Assembly (NCBI RefSeq): GCF_037201915.1
Contig: NZ_CP147505.1
Location: forward strand, 1,674,001 to 1,738,000
Source: Haloplanus sp. CK5-1
GTDB lineage: Archaea > Halobacteriota > Halobacteria > Halobacteriales > Haloferacaceae
DNA: 64,000 nucleotides
Direction of reading: 5' to 3'
Position 1 is the first letter of the stretch; each line of letters opens with the position of its first letter. Made by a program: the position numbers and the translations under genes. The notes beneath the pieces are model-generated. The model was not told the DNA's origin. It did no database searches and saw only the letters and a program-made list of their open reading frames with translations. This document shows positions 1-9,391 of the stretch, piece by piece.

Positions 1-71
1 CTGTGGCGTGCCGTCCATATCCACACCTGTTCGTGACGGGTCTTAATAGTTCGCGGATGCGGTTCCCGCGA

Positions 72-2270
72 CTACCGCGGTGCGACCAGTTGGATCGGGT
101 GCCGGGGTCGCCGCGAGAGCAGCGCGTCGAGTTGTTCGAGACAGGACGTGCCGCTGGCGACCACTTCTCGATCCCCCGTCTCCGGGGTCGTGAACTGCTC
201 GGCTAGGTCGTCGCCGACGTCCATGCTCAGTTCGTAGTAATCCTCCTTGTAGCCGAACGATCCGGCCATCCCACAACACTCCACGTCCGAGGTGACCACG
301 TCGTAGCCCAAGTCTTCGAGGACCGTCACGGTGTGGGCCTCGAGACCGAGGGTGCGTTGCTGGCAGTGTGCGTGGTAGGCGACGGCGTCGTCGCCGCCAC
401 GGAGGGCGTCCGTGTCGGCCCCGTTCTCCAGCAGGCCGTAGACGTACTCCATGATCTCGTAGCTGTTCTCCTGGAGCCGTTCGACGGAGGCTTCGGGGAG
501 GAACCGCTCGTACTCGCGGTCGAACATGGCGAGGTCGGAGGGTTCGATCACGATCACGTCCCGGCCGGCGTCGACGTGTTCGGCGAGGCTCCCGTACACG
601 TCGTGGGCGTGGTCCTCGGCGGTGGCGATCATGCCCTGCGAGAGCGGGGCGCGGCCGCTGGATCGGACGGCGGGCACGCGGACCGAGACGCCAAGCGCCT
701 CCAAGGTCCGGACCGCGGCCTTCCCGCGTTCGACCTGGACGTGGTTGGTGTAGACGTCGGGGTAGAGGACGACCTCTCGGGACGGGTCGGAGACCGTCGA
801 GACGCGGCGGTCGAACCAGTCGACGAGCGTCTCGCGCCGGAACTCGGGGAGGTCGCGCCGCGCGTCGACGCCGACGACGCGTTCGAGCGCCCACCGTGCG
901 GGCGCGGTGTCGGCGAGCCAGTTGGAGACGGGGGCGGTCGCGCTCCCGAGTTTCGCCAGCGTCTCGAAGTTGCCGAAGAGACGCTTGTCGAGGTCGAGTC
1001 CGCCGGGTTCCTCGTCGGGGGTGAGACCCTCGACGAGGAAGTCAGCACCCTCGGGCTCCTCGCCGCGGTTGACCCGGTCGCGGACGACCGTGTTGATCCA
1101 CGGGATGTCGATCTTGGTCGGACAGCCGTTGACACAGCGCGAACAGCCGGTACAGAAGTCGTTGAACTCGGCCGCGGTGTCGAGGCCCTCGACGCCGGCC
1201 TCCCAGCCGGTGCCGATGCCGCCGGAGTAGGTCTCGCCGCCGAAGCCGTGGCCGCCGACGTGCTGGAAGTTGGCACAGGAGTTGGAACACTGCCCACACC
1301 GGATGCAGTACAGCGTCTCGCGGAGCTGGTCGTCCTCGCGCATCGCCATCCGGCCGTTGTCGACGAGGACGAGGTGGAAGTCGCGGTCCGAGTCCCGCTC
1401 GGAGAGGGGCGTCTCGTCGTCGTCGAAGTCGAGGGTCGGGGAGTCGACCGGCGGCGTGAGCAGGGAAACGTAGGCGGTGAGGTCCTGTCCCGTCCCCGAC
1501 CGGGCGAGGAGTTCGAGAAACGGCGAGAGGTCGTCGGTCGAGGGGATCACCTTCTCCACACCGGCGACGGCGACGTGGGTGTCCGGTGTCACCGCACACT
1601 TCCGGGCGTTGCCCTCGCTCGTGACCAGTGCCATCGTCCCCGTGTCGGCGGTGACGAAGTTCGCGCCGGTCACCCCCACGTCGGCGTCGCGGATGAGTTC
1701 GCCCAGCCGCTCTCGCGCGAAGCTGGTGAGTTCGTCCGCGGTTTCGGGGGGGTCCTCCGGGTCGAACGTCTCCGCGAACAACTCGGCGATGCTCTCCCGG
1801 GACCGGTGGATGGCGGGAGCGATCAAGTGAGAGGGCGTCTCGTCGGCCAACTGGACGACCCACTCGCCGAGGTCGGTCTCGACCACGTCGGTGCCGTCGG
1901 CCTCGAGGGCGTCGTTGAGGTCGAGTTCCTCCGTCGTCATCGACTTGCTCTTGACGACCCGGTCGGCGTCCTCGTCGGCCACCACCTCGCGGACGTATCG
2001 GTTGGCGTCGGCGGCGTCGTCGGCGAGGTAGAGGTGGCCGCCGTTCTCCTCGACGGACTCGCGGAGCTCCTCGATCAACTCCGGGAGACGGTCGATGGCG
2101 TCCTCCTTGATCTCCCTCGCTTGCGTCCGGAGCTCCTCGTAGTTCTCCAGGCCCGCGACGGCCTCCTTGCGCTTCTCGTTGAACCCCTTCGTGTTCTCCT
2201 CGATGGCCGGGCCCTCGGTCGCCATCAGCCGCCGAATTTCGGCGGCCTTGTCACCCTTGCCCTTACTCAT
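72..2270 (-). CDS. lutB: LUD-domain iron-sulfur oxidoreductase, LutB/LutA-like fusion
   Basis: A 732-residue protein that joins a LUD (DUF162) domain (about residues 60-305), a ferredoxin-type segment with two [4Fe-4S] motifs (CIRCGQCSNSC at 322-332 and CTGCSRCVNGC at 373-383) and a C-terminal CCG-type heterodisulfide-reductase-like domain with ECCGMAGSFG. This equals bacterial LutB plus a LutA-like tail, proteins known to oxidise L-lactate in the cytoplasm. It is downstream of the lutC-like gene on the same strand and overlaps it by 8 nt, so the two are probably co-translated. Electron acceptor and true substrate (lactate or another 2-hydroxy acid) are not shown by the sequence. Confidence 0.85.
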   Translation of the reverse strand: MSKGKGDKAAEIRRLMATEGPAIEENTKGFNEKRKEAVAGLENYEELRTQAREIKEDAIDRLPELIEELRESVEENGGHLYLADDAADANRYVREVVADEDADRVVKSKSMTTEELDLNDALEADGTDVVETDLGEWVVQLADETPSHLIAPAIHRSRESIAELFAETFDPEDPPETADELTSFARERLGELIRDADVGVTGANFVTADTGTMALVTSEGNARKCAVTPDTHVAVAGVEKVIPSTDDLSPFLELLARSGTGQDLTAYVSLLTPPVDSPTLDFDDDETPLSERDSDRDFHLVLVDNGRMAMREDDQLRETLYCIRCGQCSNSCANFQHVGGHGFGGETYSGGIGTGWEAGVEGLDTAAEFNDFCTGCSRCVNGCPTKIDIPWINTVVRDRVNRGEEPEGADFLVEGLTPDEEPGGLDLDKRLFGNFETLAKLGSATAPVSNWLADTAPARWALERVVGVDARRDLPEFRRETLVDWFDRRVSTVSDPSREVVLYPDVYTNHVQVERGKAAVRTLEALGVSVRVPAVRSSGRAPLSQGMIATAEDHAHDVYGSLAEHVDAGRDVIVIEPSDLAMFDREYERFLPEASVERLQENSYEIMEYVYGLLENGADTDALRGGDDAVAYHAHCQQRTLGLEAHTVTVLEDLGYDVVTSDVECCGMAGSFGYKEDYYELSMDVGDDLAEQFTTPETGDREVVASGTSCLEQLDALLSRRPRHPIQLVAPR

Positions 2271-2769
2271 CGAGCATCACCACGTGGACCGCTTCGGGGC
2301 CGTGCGCCCCGAGGACCAGCGCACCCATGTCGGCGGTGGCGCTCGGACCGGTGGCGACGATGCTGCTCTCGGCCCGGTCGCTCGCCGCCTCGCCGAACCG
2401 ATCCATCGCTTCGGGGAGGTCGGGAACCACGTCGCTCGCCCGGACGACGGGGACGTGCAGTTCCGGGTAGAGACTGACCGGTTCGGCCCCGTCGGGAGTC
2501 GAGGGCAACAGGACGCTGCCGTAGTTCGCGACGCCGAGACTGGCGGGGGTGATCCCCGTCGACGCGCGCTCCAGGTCGGCGGCGGTCGGATCGACCGTGA
2601 CCGACTCGGGGTAGTCGACGTCGAAGGGGAGAGGGACACCGACCGCGGGGTCGCGAACGACGTCGTCGAGCGTCGTCGCGAACGCTTCCGCGGTCGTCCG
2701 GGTGCAGTCGACGCCGAGGGAGTCGAGGGCGTCCTCGAACGTCGAGAGGGTCGTGCTCGTCGTAGCCAT
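2263..2769 (-). CDS. lutC: LUD-domain protein, LutC-like
   Basis: A 168-residue single-domain LUD protein, the usual length for LutC. It carries the family's central hydrophobic core (GITPASLGVANYGSV) and a C-terminal segment (SSIVATGPSATADMG) like the nucleotide-binding-like part of the family. It is the first gene of a two-gene operon; its stop overlaps the start of the larger iron-sulfur partner. Bacterial LutC is a required subunit or accessory of lactate oxidation. The role here is inferred from family and neighbour only. The start chosen is the ATG that gives the normal family N terminus. Confidence 0.8.
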   Translation of the reverse strand: MATTSTTLSTFEDALDSLGVDCTRTTAEAFATTLDDVVRDPAVGVPLPFDVDYPESVTVDPTAADLERASTGITPASLGVANYGSVLLPSTPDGAEPVSLYPELHVPVVRASDVVPDLPEAMDRFGEAASDRAESSIVATGPSATADMGALVLGAHGPEAVHVVMLDE

Positions 2770-3135
2770 AGGCTGGCGTTAGCACTCACCTGTTTTTGTA
2801 GCTTCGGTCCGGGCGTCGGATACTGTCCAGACGAGAGGCCAAACACAGTGAGGGCGTGGGTCGAACGACGCCAGGAGCGCTGTGGGAACTCCGAGTTCCC
2901 GCGCGCAGTCGGAACGCGTTACGTTCTGACGACATCACCACAGAGCTCCCCCTCGGCCGACAACGAGTCCCGGAGCCAAGACGGTCACGAGAGCGCCGCT
3001 CCCGTGGGCCAATCGGACGCTTCGCGTTCCGACGACGCCGGGGACGTTCGAGCCGCGTGCACCTTCGATAGCGCATCTGAACACTACCGTGGGGACCGAC
3101 CGACGTTTTTTGTACGCCCCTCCCAACCGACGTGT
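2770..3135. other. Intergenic region, divergent promoters
   Basis: About 370 nt between the divergently transcribed lutC-like gene and sppA. The open frames here are arginine-rich and lack haloarchaeal codon bias, so I call none of them. A TTTTTTGTA stretch about 30 nt before the sppA ATG is the likely TATA element for that gene; the lutC-like side has a TTTTTG-type stretch near 2790. No RNA gene or mobile element is visible. Confidence 0.5.
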
Positions 3136-4092
3136 ATGGCGAACCGAATTCGGGGTCTTCTGCGGCGGATCGCACGCTCCTACGTGCTGTTCGTCGTCAT
3201 CGGCGTCGTCGTCGGCCTGGCGCTGGCCCCCGTCGCGTGGAACGCCACCTCCTCCGAGGGGACGGTGGCGGTCGTGCCGGTGGCCGGGACCATCGACGGT
3301 GGGACCTCCGCGGGCGTCTCGTCGATGCTCCAGCAGGCCCGATCGGATCCCGACGTGGAAGCTGTCGTACTGCTCGTAAACAGCGGAGGTGGTGGGGCCG
3401 CCGCCAGCGAGGAGATGTACCTCCAGACCAAACGGACTGCCGAGGAGATGCCGCTGGTGACGAGCGTCGACGCCTCGGCGGCCTCCGGCGCGTACTACAC
3501 CATCGCGCCGAGCGATCACATCTACGCCAAACCGTCGTCGACGGTCGGGAGCGTCGGCGTGTTGGCGACGACGCCCCAGGAACTCGAGCCGACGGGCATC
3601 GTCTCGACGACGGGCCCGAACAAACTGACCGGCGGCGACGAACGGGAGTTCAACTACATCCTCGAATCCCTGGGTAACGCCTTCGTCGGCGCGGTGTTCG
3701 AACAGCGAGGCGACCGGCTGGAGCTGTCGCGGAGCGACGTCGAACAGGCACGCGTCTACAGCGGCACGCAGGCGGTCCAGAACGGGATGGTCGACTCGAT
3801 CGGCGGCCGGCAGGCTGCGGTCGAGCACGCGGCCGACGAGGCCGACCTCGACAGTTACGACGTGCGTGTGATGCGCCCCGGCGGCACGACGCGGTTCCTC
3901 TCGCGGTCGAACTACGTGTCGTCGAATGCGTCGAACAAGGAGATGGTGACCGCGGAGTACCTCTACGGCGAGGAGCCGACCGAACCGGTGTTCCTGATGG
4001 TACCGGTGTCGTACCTCGACACGGCCGGCAACGGGTCCGGGACGCCACCGACGAACGCCACCGCGGACCTGGGAGGAACGCATGTGGCGTGA
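3136..4092 (+). CDS. sppA: Signal peptide peptidase SppA-type protease (S49)
   Basis: A 318-residue membrane-anchored S49 serine protease. Residues 15-37 form one N-terminal membrane segment; the catalytic domain follows. The ASGAYY box at 115-120 matches the nucleophile segment of archaeal SppA, with S117 the likely nucleophile; K163 lies at roughly the right distance to be the general base (inference from known archaeal Ser/Lys spacing). The GSVGV motif at 138-142 is also typical. An earlier in-frame start would add about 320 low-quality residues; the ATG at 3136 gives the normal length and follows a T-rich promoter element. It overlaps the next gene by 11 nt. Likely clears signal peptides or membrane proteins at the outer face. 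Confidence 0.85.
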   Translation: MANRIRGLLRRIARSYVLFVVIGVVVGLALAPVAWNATSSEGTVAVVPVAGTIDGGTSAGVSSMLQQARSDPDVEAVVLLVNSGGGGAAASEEMYLQTKRTAEEMPLVTSVDASAASGAYYTIAPSDHIYAKPSSTVGSVGVLATTPQELEPTGIVSTTGPNKLTGGDEREFNYILESLGNAFVGAVFEQRGDRLELSRSDVEQARVYSGTQAVQNGMVDSIGGRQAAVEHAADEADLDSYDVRVMRPGGTTRFLSRSNYVSSNASNKEMVTAEYLYGEEPTEPVFLMVPVSYLDTAGNGSGTPPTNATADLGGTHVA

Positions 4093-5089
4093 ACTCGGCA
4101 AGCGGGTCGCCGTCCTCGTCGTGACCGTCGTCGTCGTGGTGGCGGTGGCGGGCGCGGGACCAGTACTCATCCAAGACGCGGAGGACGGGGACGGGTCCGA
4201 CACGCCGGCGAACCCCGAGTACGACCCGGCGACCGTCGCGCCCGACGCAATCGAGGCGACCGGCGACATCGACGCCGACCCCGCGGCGGACGCCGACGAC
4301 AGCGGGACGGTCCTCATCGACCGGGGGCACGCGAACCGGTTCTCGCGGACGGACATCGAACCGATCGTCGACGCGCTGGTGCGACAGGGGTACGACGTCG
4401 AGTTCTACAACGACGGGAACCTGGAGGCGTATCTAGAGGACGCCGACGCGTTCCTCGTCGTCGACCCCGGTCAGGAGTACCTCACCGGCGACGTCGACGA
4501 CGTGCGGGCGTTCACCCGGAACGGCGGCCGGCTAGTGATGGTCGGCGAACCCGATCGGACGGCGGTCAGTACCGGGCTCCTCGGGTCGAGCATCACGACG
4601 CAGGAGAGTCGGCTCACGACCCTCGCCTCCAACTACGGAATGAGCGTCGACACGCAGTACCTCTACAACCAGGAGCACTCGGACGGGACGTTCAAGCACG
4701 TCCTCGCGCGGCCGACCGGGGCGGGTGGCGTCGACGACGTCGACCGGCTAGCGATGTACACCGCCGCGGCCGTCACCGCCGACGACGGGACCGTGCTCGC
4801 ACGGAGCGCGCCGAACACCCACAAGTCGGGATCGGACGGGGAGAGCGGCGAGTATCCGGTCGCCGTCCGCTCGAACAACGCCCTCCTGGTGGGTGACAAG
4901 ACGTTCATGCGGAGCGACCGCTACAACGTCGCAGACAACGAGGAGTTCCTCGCCTACCTCGTCGAGTTCATGATCGAGGGCGACCACGGAACGGCGTCTG
5001 CGGGACCTGACGGTGGATCGGAGTCCGACCCGGAACCGGAGCCCACGCCCACGCCAACGCCGACGGCGACGCCCACGCCGAGCGACTGA
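4082..5089 (+). CDS. DUF4350-domain membrane protein
   Basis: A 335-residue protein with an N-terminal membrane segment (10-28) followed by a soluble domain like DUF4350: a GATase/ThuA-like alpha/beta fold in which a strand-turn ([11 protein letters not shown]) is followed by [12 protein letters not shown]. The C-terminal tail is a Pro/Thr/Asp/Glu repeat (PTPTPTPT-type) that ends the protein and looks like an extracellular linker. It starts inside the 3' end of sppA, so the two are probably translated together. DUF4350 proteins often accompany MoxR/DUF58 genes in bacteria; here the partner is SppA instead. Function unknown. Confidence 0.7.
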   Translation: MWRELGKRVAVLVVTVVVVVAVAGAGPVLIQDAEDGDGSDTPANPEYDPATVAPDAIEATGDIDADPAADADDSGTVLIDRGHANRFSRTDIEPIVDALVRQGYDVEFYNDGNLEAYLEDADAFLVVDPGQEYLTGDVDDVRAFTRNGGRLVMVGEPDRTAVSTGLLGSSITTQESRLTTLASNYGMSVDTQYLYNQEHSDGTFKHVLARPTGAGGVDDVDRLAMYTAAAVTADDGTVLARSAPNTHKSGSDGESGEYPVAVRSNNALLVGDKTFMRSDRYNVADNEEFLAYLVEFMIEGDHGTASAGPDGGSESDPEPEPTPTPTPTATPTPSD

Positions 5090-5141
5090 TCTCCCGGTGG
5101 CCGGTCAGCAACGTTATCCCGGCGGGCCGTCAGATAGCGAT

Positions 5142-5687
5142 ATGAGCAATCCAACTGCGACGCTCCGGACGACGCACGGCGATATTACGGTCGAACTGTT
5201 CGAGGAACGCTCGCCGAAGATGGTCGAGAACTTCGTCAACCTCGCGGAGCACGACCCCGCCGCGAACGACGACCCCGGCCCCGAGACGACGACGTGGGAG
5301 GACCCCGAGACGGGTGAGATCCGCGGGGACGCGCTGTACAACGACGTTCCCTTCCACCGAATCATCGCGGGCTTCATGCTCCAGTGTGGCGACCCGACCG
5401 GGACCGGGCGTGGCGGCCCCGGCTACACCTTCGACGACGAATTCCACCCCGACCTGAGCCACGACGGCCCGGGCGTCCTCTCGATGGCCAACCGCGGCCC
5501 GGACACCAACGGCTCGCAGTTCTTCATCACGCTGGACGCCCAGCCACACCTCGACGGCGACCACGCGGTGTTCGGCGAGGTCGTCGACGGGATGGACGTC
5601 GTCGAGGAGATCGGAGCCGTCCCGACGGGACCGAACGACCAGCCCCAGGAGGACGTCGTGTTGAAGGCCGTCGATGTCGAGCGCTGA
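5142..5687 (+). CDS. Cyclophilin-type peptidyl-prolyl isomerase
   Basis: A 181-residue cytoplasmic cyclophilin. It shows the family signature [19 protein letters not shown] (catalytic Arg in FHRII), the [17 protein letters not shown] box and the C-terminal [11 protein letters not shown] segment. It has no signal peptide. The ATG at 5142 gives the family N terminus ([14 protein letters not shown]). A frame extending upstream to 5013 overlaps the previous gene's tail and is not needed. It catalyses cis-trans isomerisation of proline peptide bonds in protein folding. An acidic insertion near residues 42-60 is common in haloarchaeal members. Confidence 0.9.
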   Translation: MSNPTATLRTTHGDITVELFEERSPKMVENFVNLAEHDPAANDDPGPETTTWEDPETGEIRGDALYNDVPFHRIIAGFMLQCGDPTGTGRGGPGYTFDDEFHPDLSHDGPGVLSMANRGPDTNGSQFFITLDAQPHLDGDHAVFGEVVDGMDVVEEIGAVPTGPNDQPQEDVVLKAVDVER

Positions 5688-5759
5688 GTCGACGGTCCGG
5701 GCGCGACATCAGACGGGCGGTGAGCGCGGCGACGCCGACGGAGACGGGGAGGTGCGGGC

Positions 5760-7211
5760 GTGACTGGGACGGTAGCGACCGATCGGTTGGCGTTCCGGAC
5801 GGCCGCCGAGGAGGGGACGCCCGAGACGCGCGTGCCGGTCGTCGTGGAGTTGGAGGCGGACCCCTTCGACGCCTACCGGCGGGCACGCGGCGAGGACCCT
5901 TCGGTCTTCTTCGAGACATCGGGGGGACAGCCCGGGTGGGGGTACTTCGGCGTCGACCCCGACACCGTCCACGAGGTGGACGGGGAGGGCGTCCTGGGGA
6001 CGATCACCGACCTCGTCGACGGGGAGACACTCGCCCGGGGCGACTGCGAGGTACCGTACCCCGGCGGCTTCTTCGGATGGCTCTCCTACGACGCCGTCCG
6101 CGAGATAGAGGATCTGCCGTCGACGACGGTCGACGACCGCGGACTGCCACGGCTCCAACTCGCCCGCTACACCTGCCTCGTCGCGTGGCGAGCGGGGGAG
6201 TCGACGCTCCGCGTCGTCGCGACGCCGCGGGTCGGCGACGACCCCGACGCCGCGTACGACCGGGGGATCGAGCGGGCGCGAGCGCTCGCGACGGCCGCGA
6301 CGGAGGGTGATCCCTCCGTTGGCCCGCCGCCGGTGGCGGGGCCGGCGACCTTCACGAGTTCCTGCGAACGGTCGGCGTACGCCGACCGGGTTCGGCGGGT
6401 CAAGGAGTACATCCGCGACGGCGACACGTTCCAGGCCAACGTCTCCCACCGCCTGACCGCGCCGGCGGCTGTCCACCCCGTGGAGGCCTTCGCCGCCCTG
6501 CGGGAGGTGAACCCAGCGCCCTACTCGGGGCTGGTCGAGTTCCCCGGTGTCGACCTGGTGAGCGCCAGTCCGGAACTCCTGCTGGAGCGCGAGGGGGACC
6601 GGCTCCGAACCGAACCCATCGCCGGGACGCGTCCCCGAGGCGCGGACGCCGAGGCGGACCGCCGACTGGAAGCCGACCTCAGGGCGGACGAGAAAGAGCG
6701 GGCGGAACACGCGATGCTGGTCGACCTGGAGCGCAACGACTTGGGGAAGGTGAGCGAGTACGGCTCGGTCACCGTCGACGAGTACCGCCGGATCGACCGC
6801 TACTCCGAGGTGTTCCACCTCGTGTCGACGGTGACCGGGCGACTGCACGACGACCACGGCCTGGGCGACGCCATCGGCGCGACGTTTCCCGGCGGGACGA
6901 TCACCGGCGCGCCCAAACCCCGGACGATGGAGATCATCGACGAGGTCGAACGTCACCGGCGCGGCCCCTACACCGGAAGCATGGCCGCCATCGGCTTCGA
7001 CGACCGGGCGACACTCAACATCATCATCCGGACGCTGGTCCGCCACGGCGACGAGTACCACCTCCGGGTGGGCGGGGGCGTCGTCCACGACTCGGTGCCG
7101 GATCGGGAGTACGACGAGACGCTGGCGAAGGCACGTGCGCTGATCAACGCCGTCGACGCCGCACTCGAGGGTGAGACGGAGATGGAGATGGAGACGGAGG
7201 GGGAGGCGTGA
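5760..7211 (+). CDS. pabB: Chorismate-utilising enzyme, aminodeoxychorismate synthase component I (PabB/TrpE family)
   Basis: A 483-residue chorismate-binding enzyme with the conserved C-terminal core: [33 protein letters not shown] and [14 protein letters not shown]. Position and operon partners (a glutamine amidotransferase and a class IV aminotransferase) point to p-aminobenzoate/folate-type synthesis. The motif PIAGT has Ala where many bacterial PabB enzymes have the nucleophilic Lys of PIKGT, so an anthranilate-synthase-like chemistry cannot be excluded. It starts with GTG at 5760; its stop overlaps the next gene's GTG by 4 nt. The C-terminal tail is a short run of alternating Glu-Met/Thr. 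Confidence 0.8.
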   Translation: MTGTVATDRLAFRTAAEEGTPETRVPVVVELEADPFDAYRRARGEDPSVFFETSGGQPGWGYFGVDPDTVHEVDGEGVLGTITDLVDGETLARGDCEVPYPGGFFGWLSYDAVREIEDLPSTTVDDRGLPRLQLARYTCLVAWRAGESTLRVVATPRVGDDPDAAYDRGIERARALATAATEGDPSVGPPPVAGPATFTSSCERSAYADRVRRVKEYIRDGDTFQANVSHRLTAPAAVHPVEAFAALREVNPAPYSGLVEFPGVDLVSASPELLLEREGDRLRTEPIAGTRPRGADAEADRRLEADLRADEKERAEHAMLVDLERNDLGKVSEYGSVTVDEYRRIDRYSEVFHLVSTVTGRLHDDHGLGDAIGATFPGGTITGAPKPRTMEIIDEVERHRRGPYTGSMAAIGFDDRATLNIIIRTLVRHGDEYHLRVGGGVVHDSVPDREYDETLAKARALINAVDAALEGETEMEMETEGEA

Positions 7212-7789
7212 GCCGAGTCCTCGTCGTCGACAACTACGACTCCTTCGCCTACAACCTCGTCCAGCACGTCGGCGAGTTCGCGGGGGAGGTGGTTGTTCGC
7301 CGGAACGACGCCGTCGACGTCGACGGGATCAGGGAGTTGGACCCGGACGGCATCGTCGTCTCGCCGGGACCCGGAACGCCCGTGGATGCGGGCGTGTCGA
7401 TGCCGATCTTCGCCGACCTCACCGTCCCCACGCTCGGTGTTTGTCTCGGCCACCAGGCGCTGTGCGCGGTCCACGGCGCGACGGTCGGCCACGCACCCGA
7501 GGTAGTCCACGGGAAGCGCTCGGTCGTCGACCACGACGGACGGGGCGTGTTCACCGGGCTCCCCGACCGACTGGAGGTGGGGCGCTACCACTCGCTCGCG
7601 GTCGACACCGACGACGTGCCCGACGTTTTGGAAGCGACGGCTTGGACGGACGACGAGGCGGGTGTCGTGATGGGTGTGCGCCACCGGCGCGAACCCCACG
7701 TCGGCGTCCAGTTCCACCCCGAGAGTATTCTGACCGACGGCGGCAAACGACTCGTCCAAAACTTCCTCGACATATGCAGTACCACGTGA
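7208..7789 (+). CDS. pabA: Aminodeoxychorismate/anthranilate synthase glutamine amidotransferase subunit
   Basis: A 193-residue class I glutamine amidotransferase of normal length. It has the N-terminal [12 protein letters not shown] signature, the oxyanion segment VSPGPGTP, the nucleophile box GVCLGHQAL (Cys) and the catalytic His/Glu pair in VQFHPES. It releases ammonia from glutamine for the chorismate-binding subunit encoded just upstream, with which it overlaps by 4 nt (GTGA). It overlaps the aminotransferase gene downstream by 16 nt. Some members serve both TrpG and PabA roles; context favours PabA. Confidence 0.88.
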   Translation: MSRVLVVDNYDSFAYNLVQHVGEFAGEVVVRRNDAVDVDGIRELDPDGIVVSPGPGTPVDAGVSMPIFADLTVPTLGVCLGHQALCAVHGATVGHAPEVVHGKRSVVDHDGRGVFTGLPDRLEVGRYHSLAVDTDDVPDVLEATAWTDDEAGVVMGVRHRREPHVGVQFHPESILTDGGKRLVQNFLDICSTT

Positions 7790-8637
7790 ACGGCCGACTG
7801 GTCGACGAGAGCGAAGCGACGGTGAGCGTCGAGGACCGCGGCTTCCAGTACGGCGACGCCGCCTTCGAGACGCTCCGGGCCTACGGCGGGACGGTCTTCG
7901 AGTGGGACGCCCACCGCGACCGTCTCGCCGGGACCTGCGAGACACTCGGCATGCCGGATGCGGTCCCCGACGACCTCCACGACCGGATCGTCGCGACCCT
8001 CGAGGCGAACGCCCTCGCCGACGCGTACGTCCGTGCGTCGGTGACTCGCGGCGTCCAAGCCGGCAAACTCACGCCGGCACCCGAGGTGGACCCGACGGTC
8101 GTCGTCGTCGTCAAGCCCCTCCCACGGGGCGGGGTCGAGGGGACGCCGGTGTGGGACCGACCGGCGACGGTGCGGACCGTCGAGACGCGCCGCGTCCCGG
8201 AGGCCGCGATGCCCGCCGACGCCAAGACCCACAACTACCTCGACGGGATCCTCGCACGCCTCGAACTCCGGGGGACCGACGCCGACGAGGCACTCGTGTG
8301 CGACGTCGAGGGACACGTCGCCGAAGGCGCGACGAGCAACGTCTTCCTCGTCGACAGCGGCGTCCTCCGGACGCCCACACTCTCGGGGCCGATCCTGCCG
8401 GGCGTGACGCGGAGGGTCGTCCTCGATATCGCCCGCGAGCTCGATGTTCCGGTCGAGACGGGACGGTACGACGTCGACGACGTGCGGGCGGCCGAGGAGG
8501 CGTTCCTGACGAACACGACCTGGGCGGTCCGACCCGTCGCGTCGGTCGACGGCGTCGACGTCGGCGGCGGGCCGATCACCGATCGCCTCGCGTCGGCGTT
8601 CGACCGACGGGTCGAGGCGTGGTACGACGGCGAATAA
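7774..8637 (+). CDS. pabC: Class IV aminotransferase, probable 4-amino-4-deoxychorismate lyase
   Basis: A 287-residue PLP enzyme of the branched-chain aminotransferase/ADC lyase fold. The PLP lysine lies in DAKTHNYLDG and the cofactor-binding loop in EGATSNVFLV; VEDRGFQYGDAAFETLR is the N-terminal family box. As third gene of an overlapping pabB-pabA operon it most likely removes pyruvate from aminodeoxychorismate to give p-aminobenzoate. D-amino-acid or branched-chain transaminase activity is the alternative on sequence alone. The ATG at 7774 lies within the end of pabA and is favoured over upstream in-frame codons because the family N terminus starts there. Confidence 0.82.
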   Translation: MQYHVNGRLVDESEATVSVEDRGFQYGDAAFETLRAYGGTVFEWDAHRDRLAGTCETLGMPDAVPDDLHDRIVATLEANALADAYVRASVTRGVQAGKLTPAPEVDPTVVVVVKPLPRGGVEGTPVWDRPATVRTVETRRVPEAAMPADAKTHNYLDGILARLELRGTDADEALVCDVEGHVAEGATSNVFLVDSGVLRTPTLSGPILPGVTRRVVLDIARELDVPVETGRYDVDDVRAAEEAFLTNTTWAVRPVASVDGVDVGGGPITDRLASAFDRRVEAWYDGE

Positions 8638-8699
8638 GTGTCGGATAATTTATTATCGTCTGACGATGGTTTATCACCGAGAAGGTCGATACGGCGAGT

Positions 8700-9212
8700 A
8701 TGAAGATCGATCCAGCCAACGGGAGCGACACCGACGCGGAGCGACCGGACGCCGTCGAAGCGGACGGCGGGGCCGAGGCGGAAGCGCGCCTGGCCGACGA
8801 CGGCGACACCGAACCCGAAGCGAGCCTGGTCGACGAGTCGACCGGGGCCGAGACGGACGACGCCGACGAGTCGGCCGTCGTCGACGCCGCCGAACCGCTG
8901 ACGATAACGCTGCCGGACGGGAGCGAGAGCGTCTCGGAGGCGATCCTCTCGAACCGGCGGATGCTCACGAACCCGGACGAGCACGACCTGGTGTCGGCGG
9001 GCGAACTCGAGGAGGTGCGCGACGCGGTCGACACCCTGTCGACGGAGGTGTCGGACGACCTTCGGGACGAAGTGGCGACCCTCGAAACGTCGCTCGAGGA
9101 GGTCGAGAAGCACATCGACCGCCAGGGGCGACAGATCGAGGAGCTTCGCGACACCGTCACGTCGCTCGCGGAGATTCTCGGTGCGTCGGTCGAGTTCCAA
9201 GAGACCGAGTGA
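8700..9212 (+). CDS. Acidic coiled-coil protein, haloarchaeal hypothetical
   Basis: A 170-residue, very acidic cytoplasmic protein with no membrane segment or recognisable catalytic motif. The first 65 residues are low-complexity (Asp/Glu/Ala rich). Residues 70-95 (ITLPDGSESVSEAILSNRRM) look like a short folded module, and residues 100-160 form a heptad-like coiled coil. The AT-rich stretch ATAATTTATTATC about 50 nt upstream supplies a promoter. I do not recognise a function; it resembles a small scaffold or partitioning accessory protein only in shape. Confidence 0.7.
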   Translation: MKIDPANGSDTDAERPDAVEADGGAEAEARLADDGDTEPEASLVDESTGAETDDADESAVVDAAEPLTITLPDGSESVSEAILSNRRMLTNPDEHDLVSAGELEEVRDAVDTLSTEVSDDLRDEVATLETSLEEVEKHIDRQGRQIEELRDTVTSLAEILGASVEFQETE

Positions 9213-9306
9213 GGCCGTCGGTCGGACCGCCCCGTTCGCAGTGACCGATCGAACACTCGCGGGACCGAAAGCCACTTGCGGGACAGTAGGGAACGGGCAC
9301 CGTGGC

Positions 9307-9391
9307 GCGAGGGTGGCCGAGCCAGGCCAAAGGCGGCGGGCTTAAGACCCGCTCTCGAAGGAGTTCGGGGGTTCGAATCCCCTCCCTCGCA
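9307..9391 (+). tRNA. tRNA-Leu (UAA)
   Basis: An 85-nt class II tRNA. The acceptor stem pairs GCGAGGG (9307-9313) with CCCTCGC (9384-9390), with discriminator A at 9391. The anticodon arm GCGGG-CTTAAGA-CCCGC gives anticodon TAA. A long variable arm (CTCGAAGGAG) is as expected for Leu. The T arm has GGGGG-TTCGAAT-CCCCT. No intron and no encoded CCA. Its 3' end is repeated downstream (see 9481-9502). Confidence 0.96.

Noticed and set aside
333-2477. Long plus-strand open frame opposite the lutB/lutC-like genes (714 codons)
   Set aside because: It is the antisense shadow of two clear LUD genes, with Val/Gly/Arg-rich sequence and no family motif.
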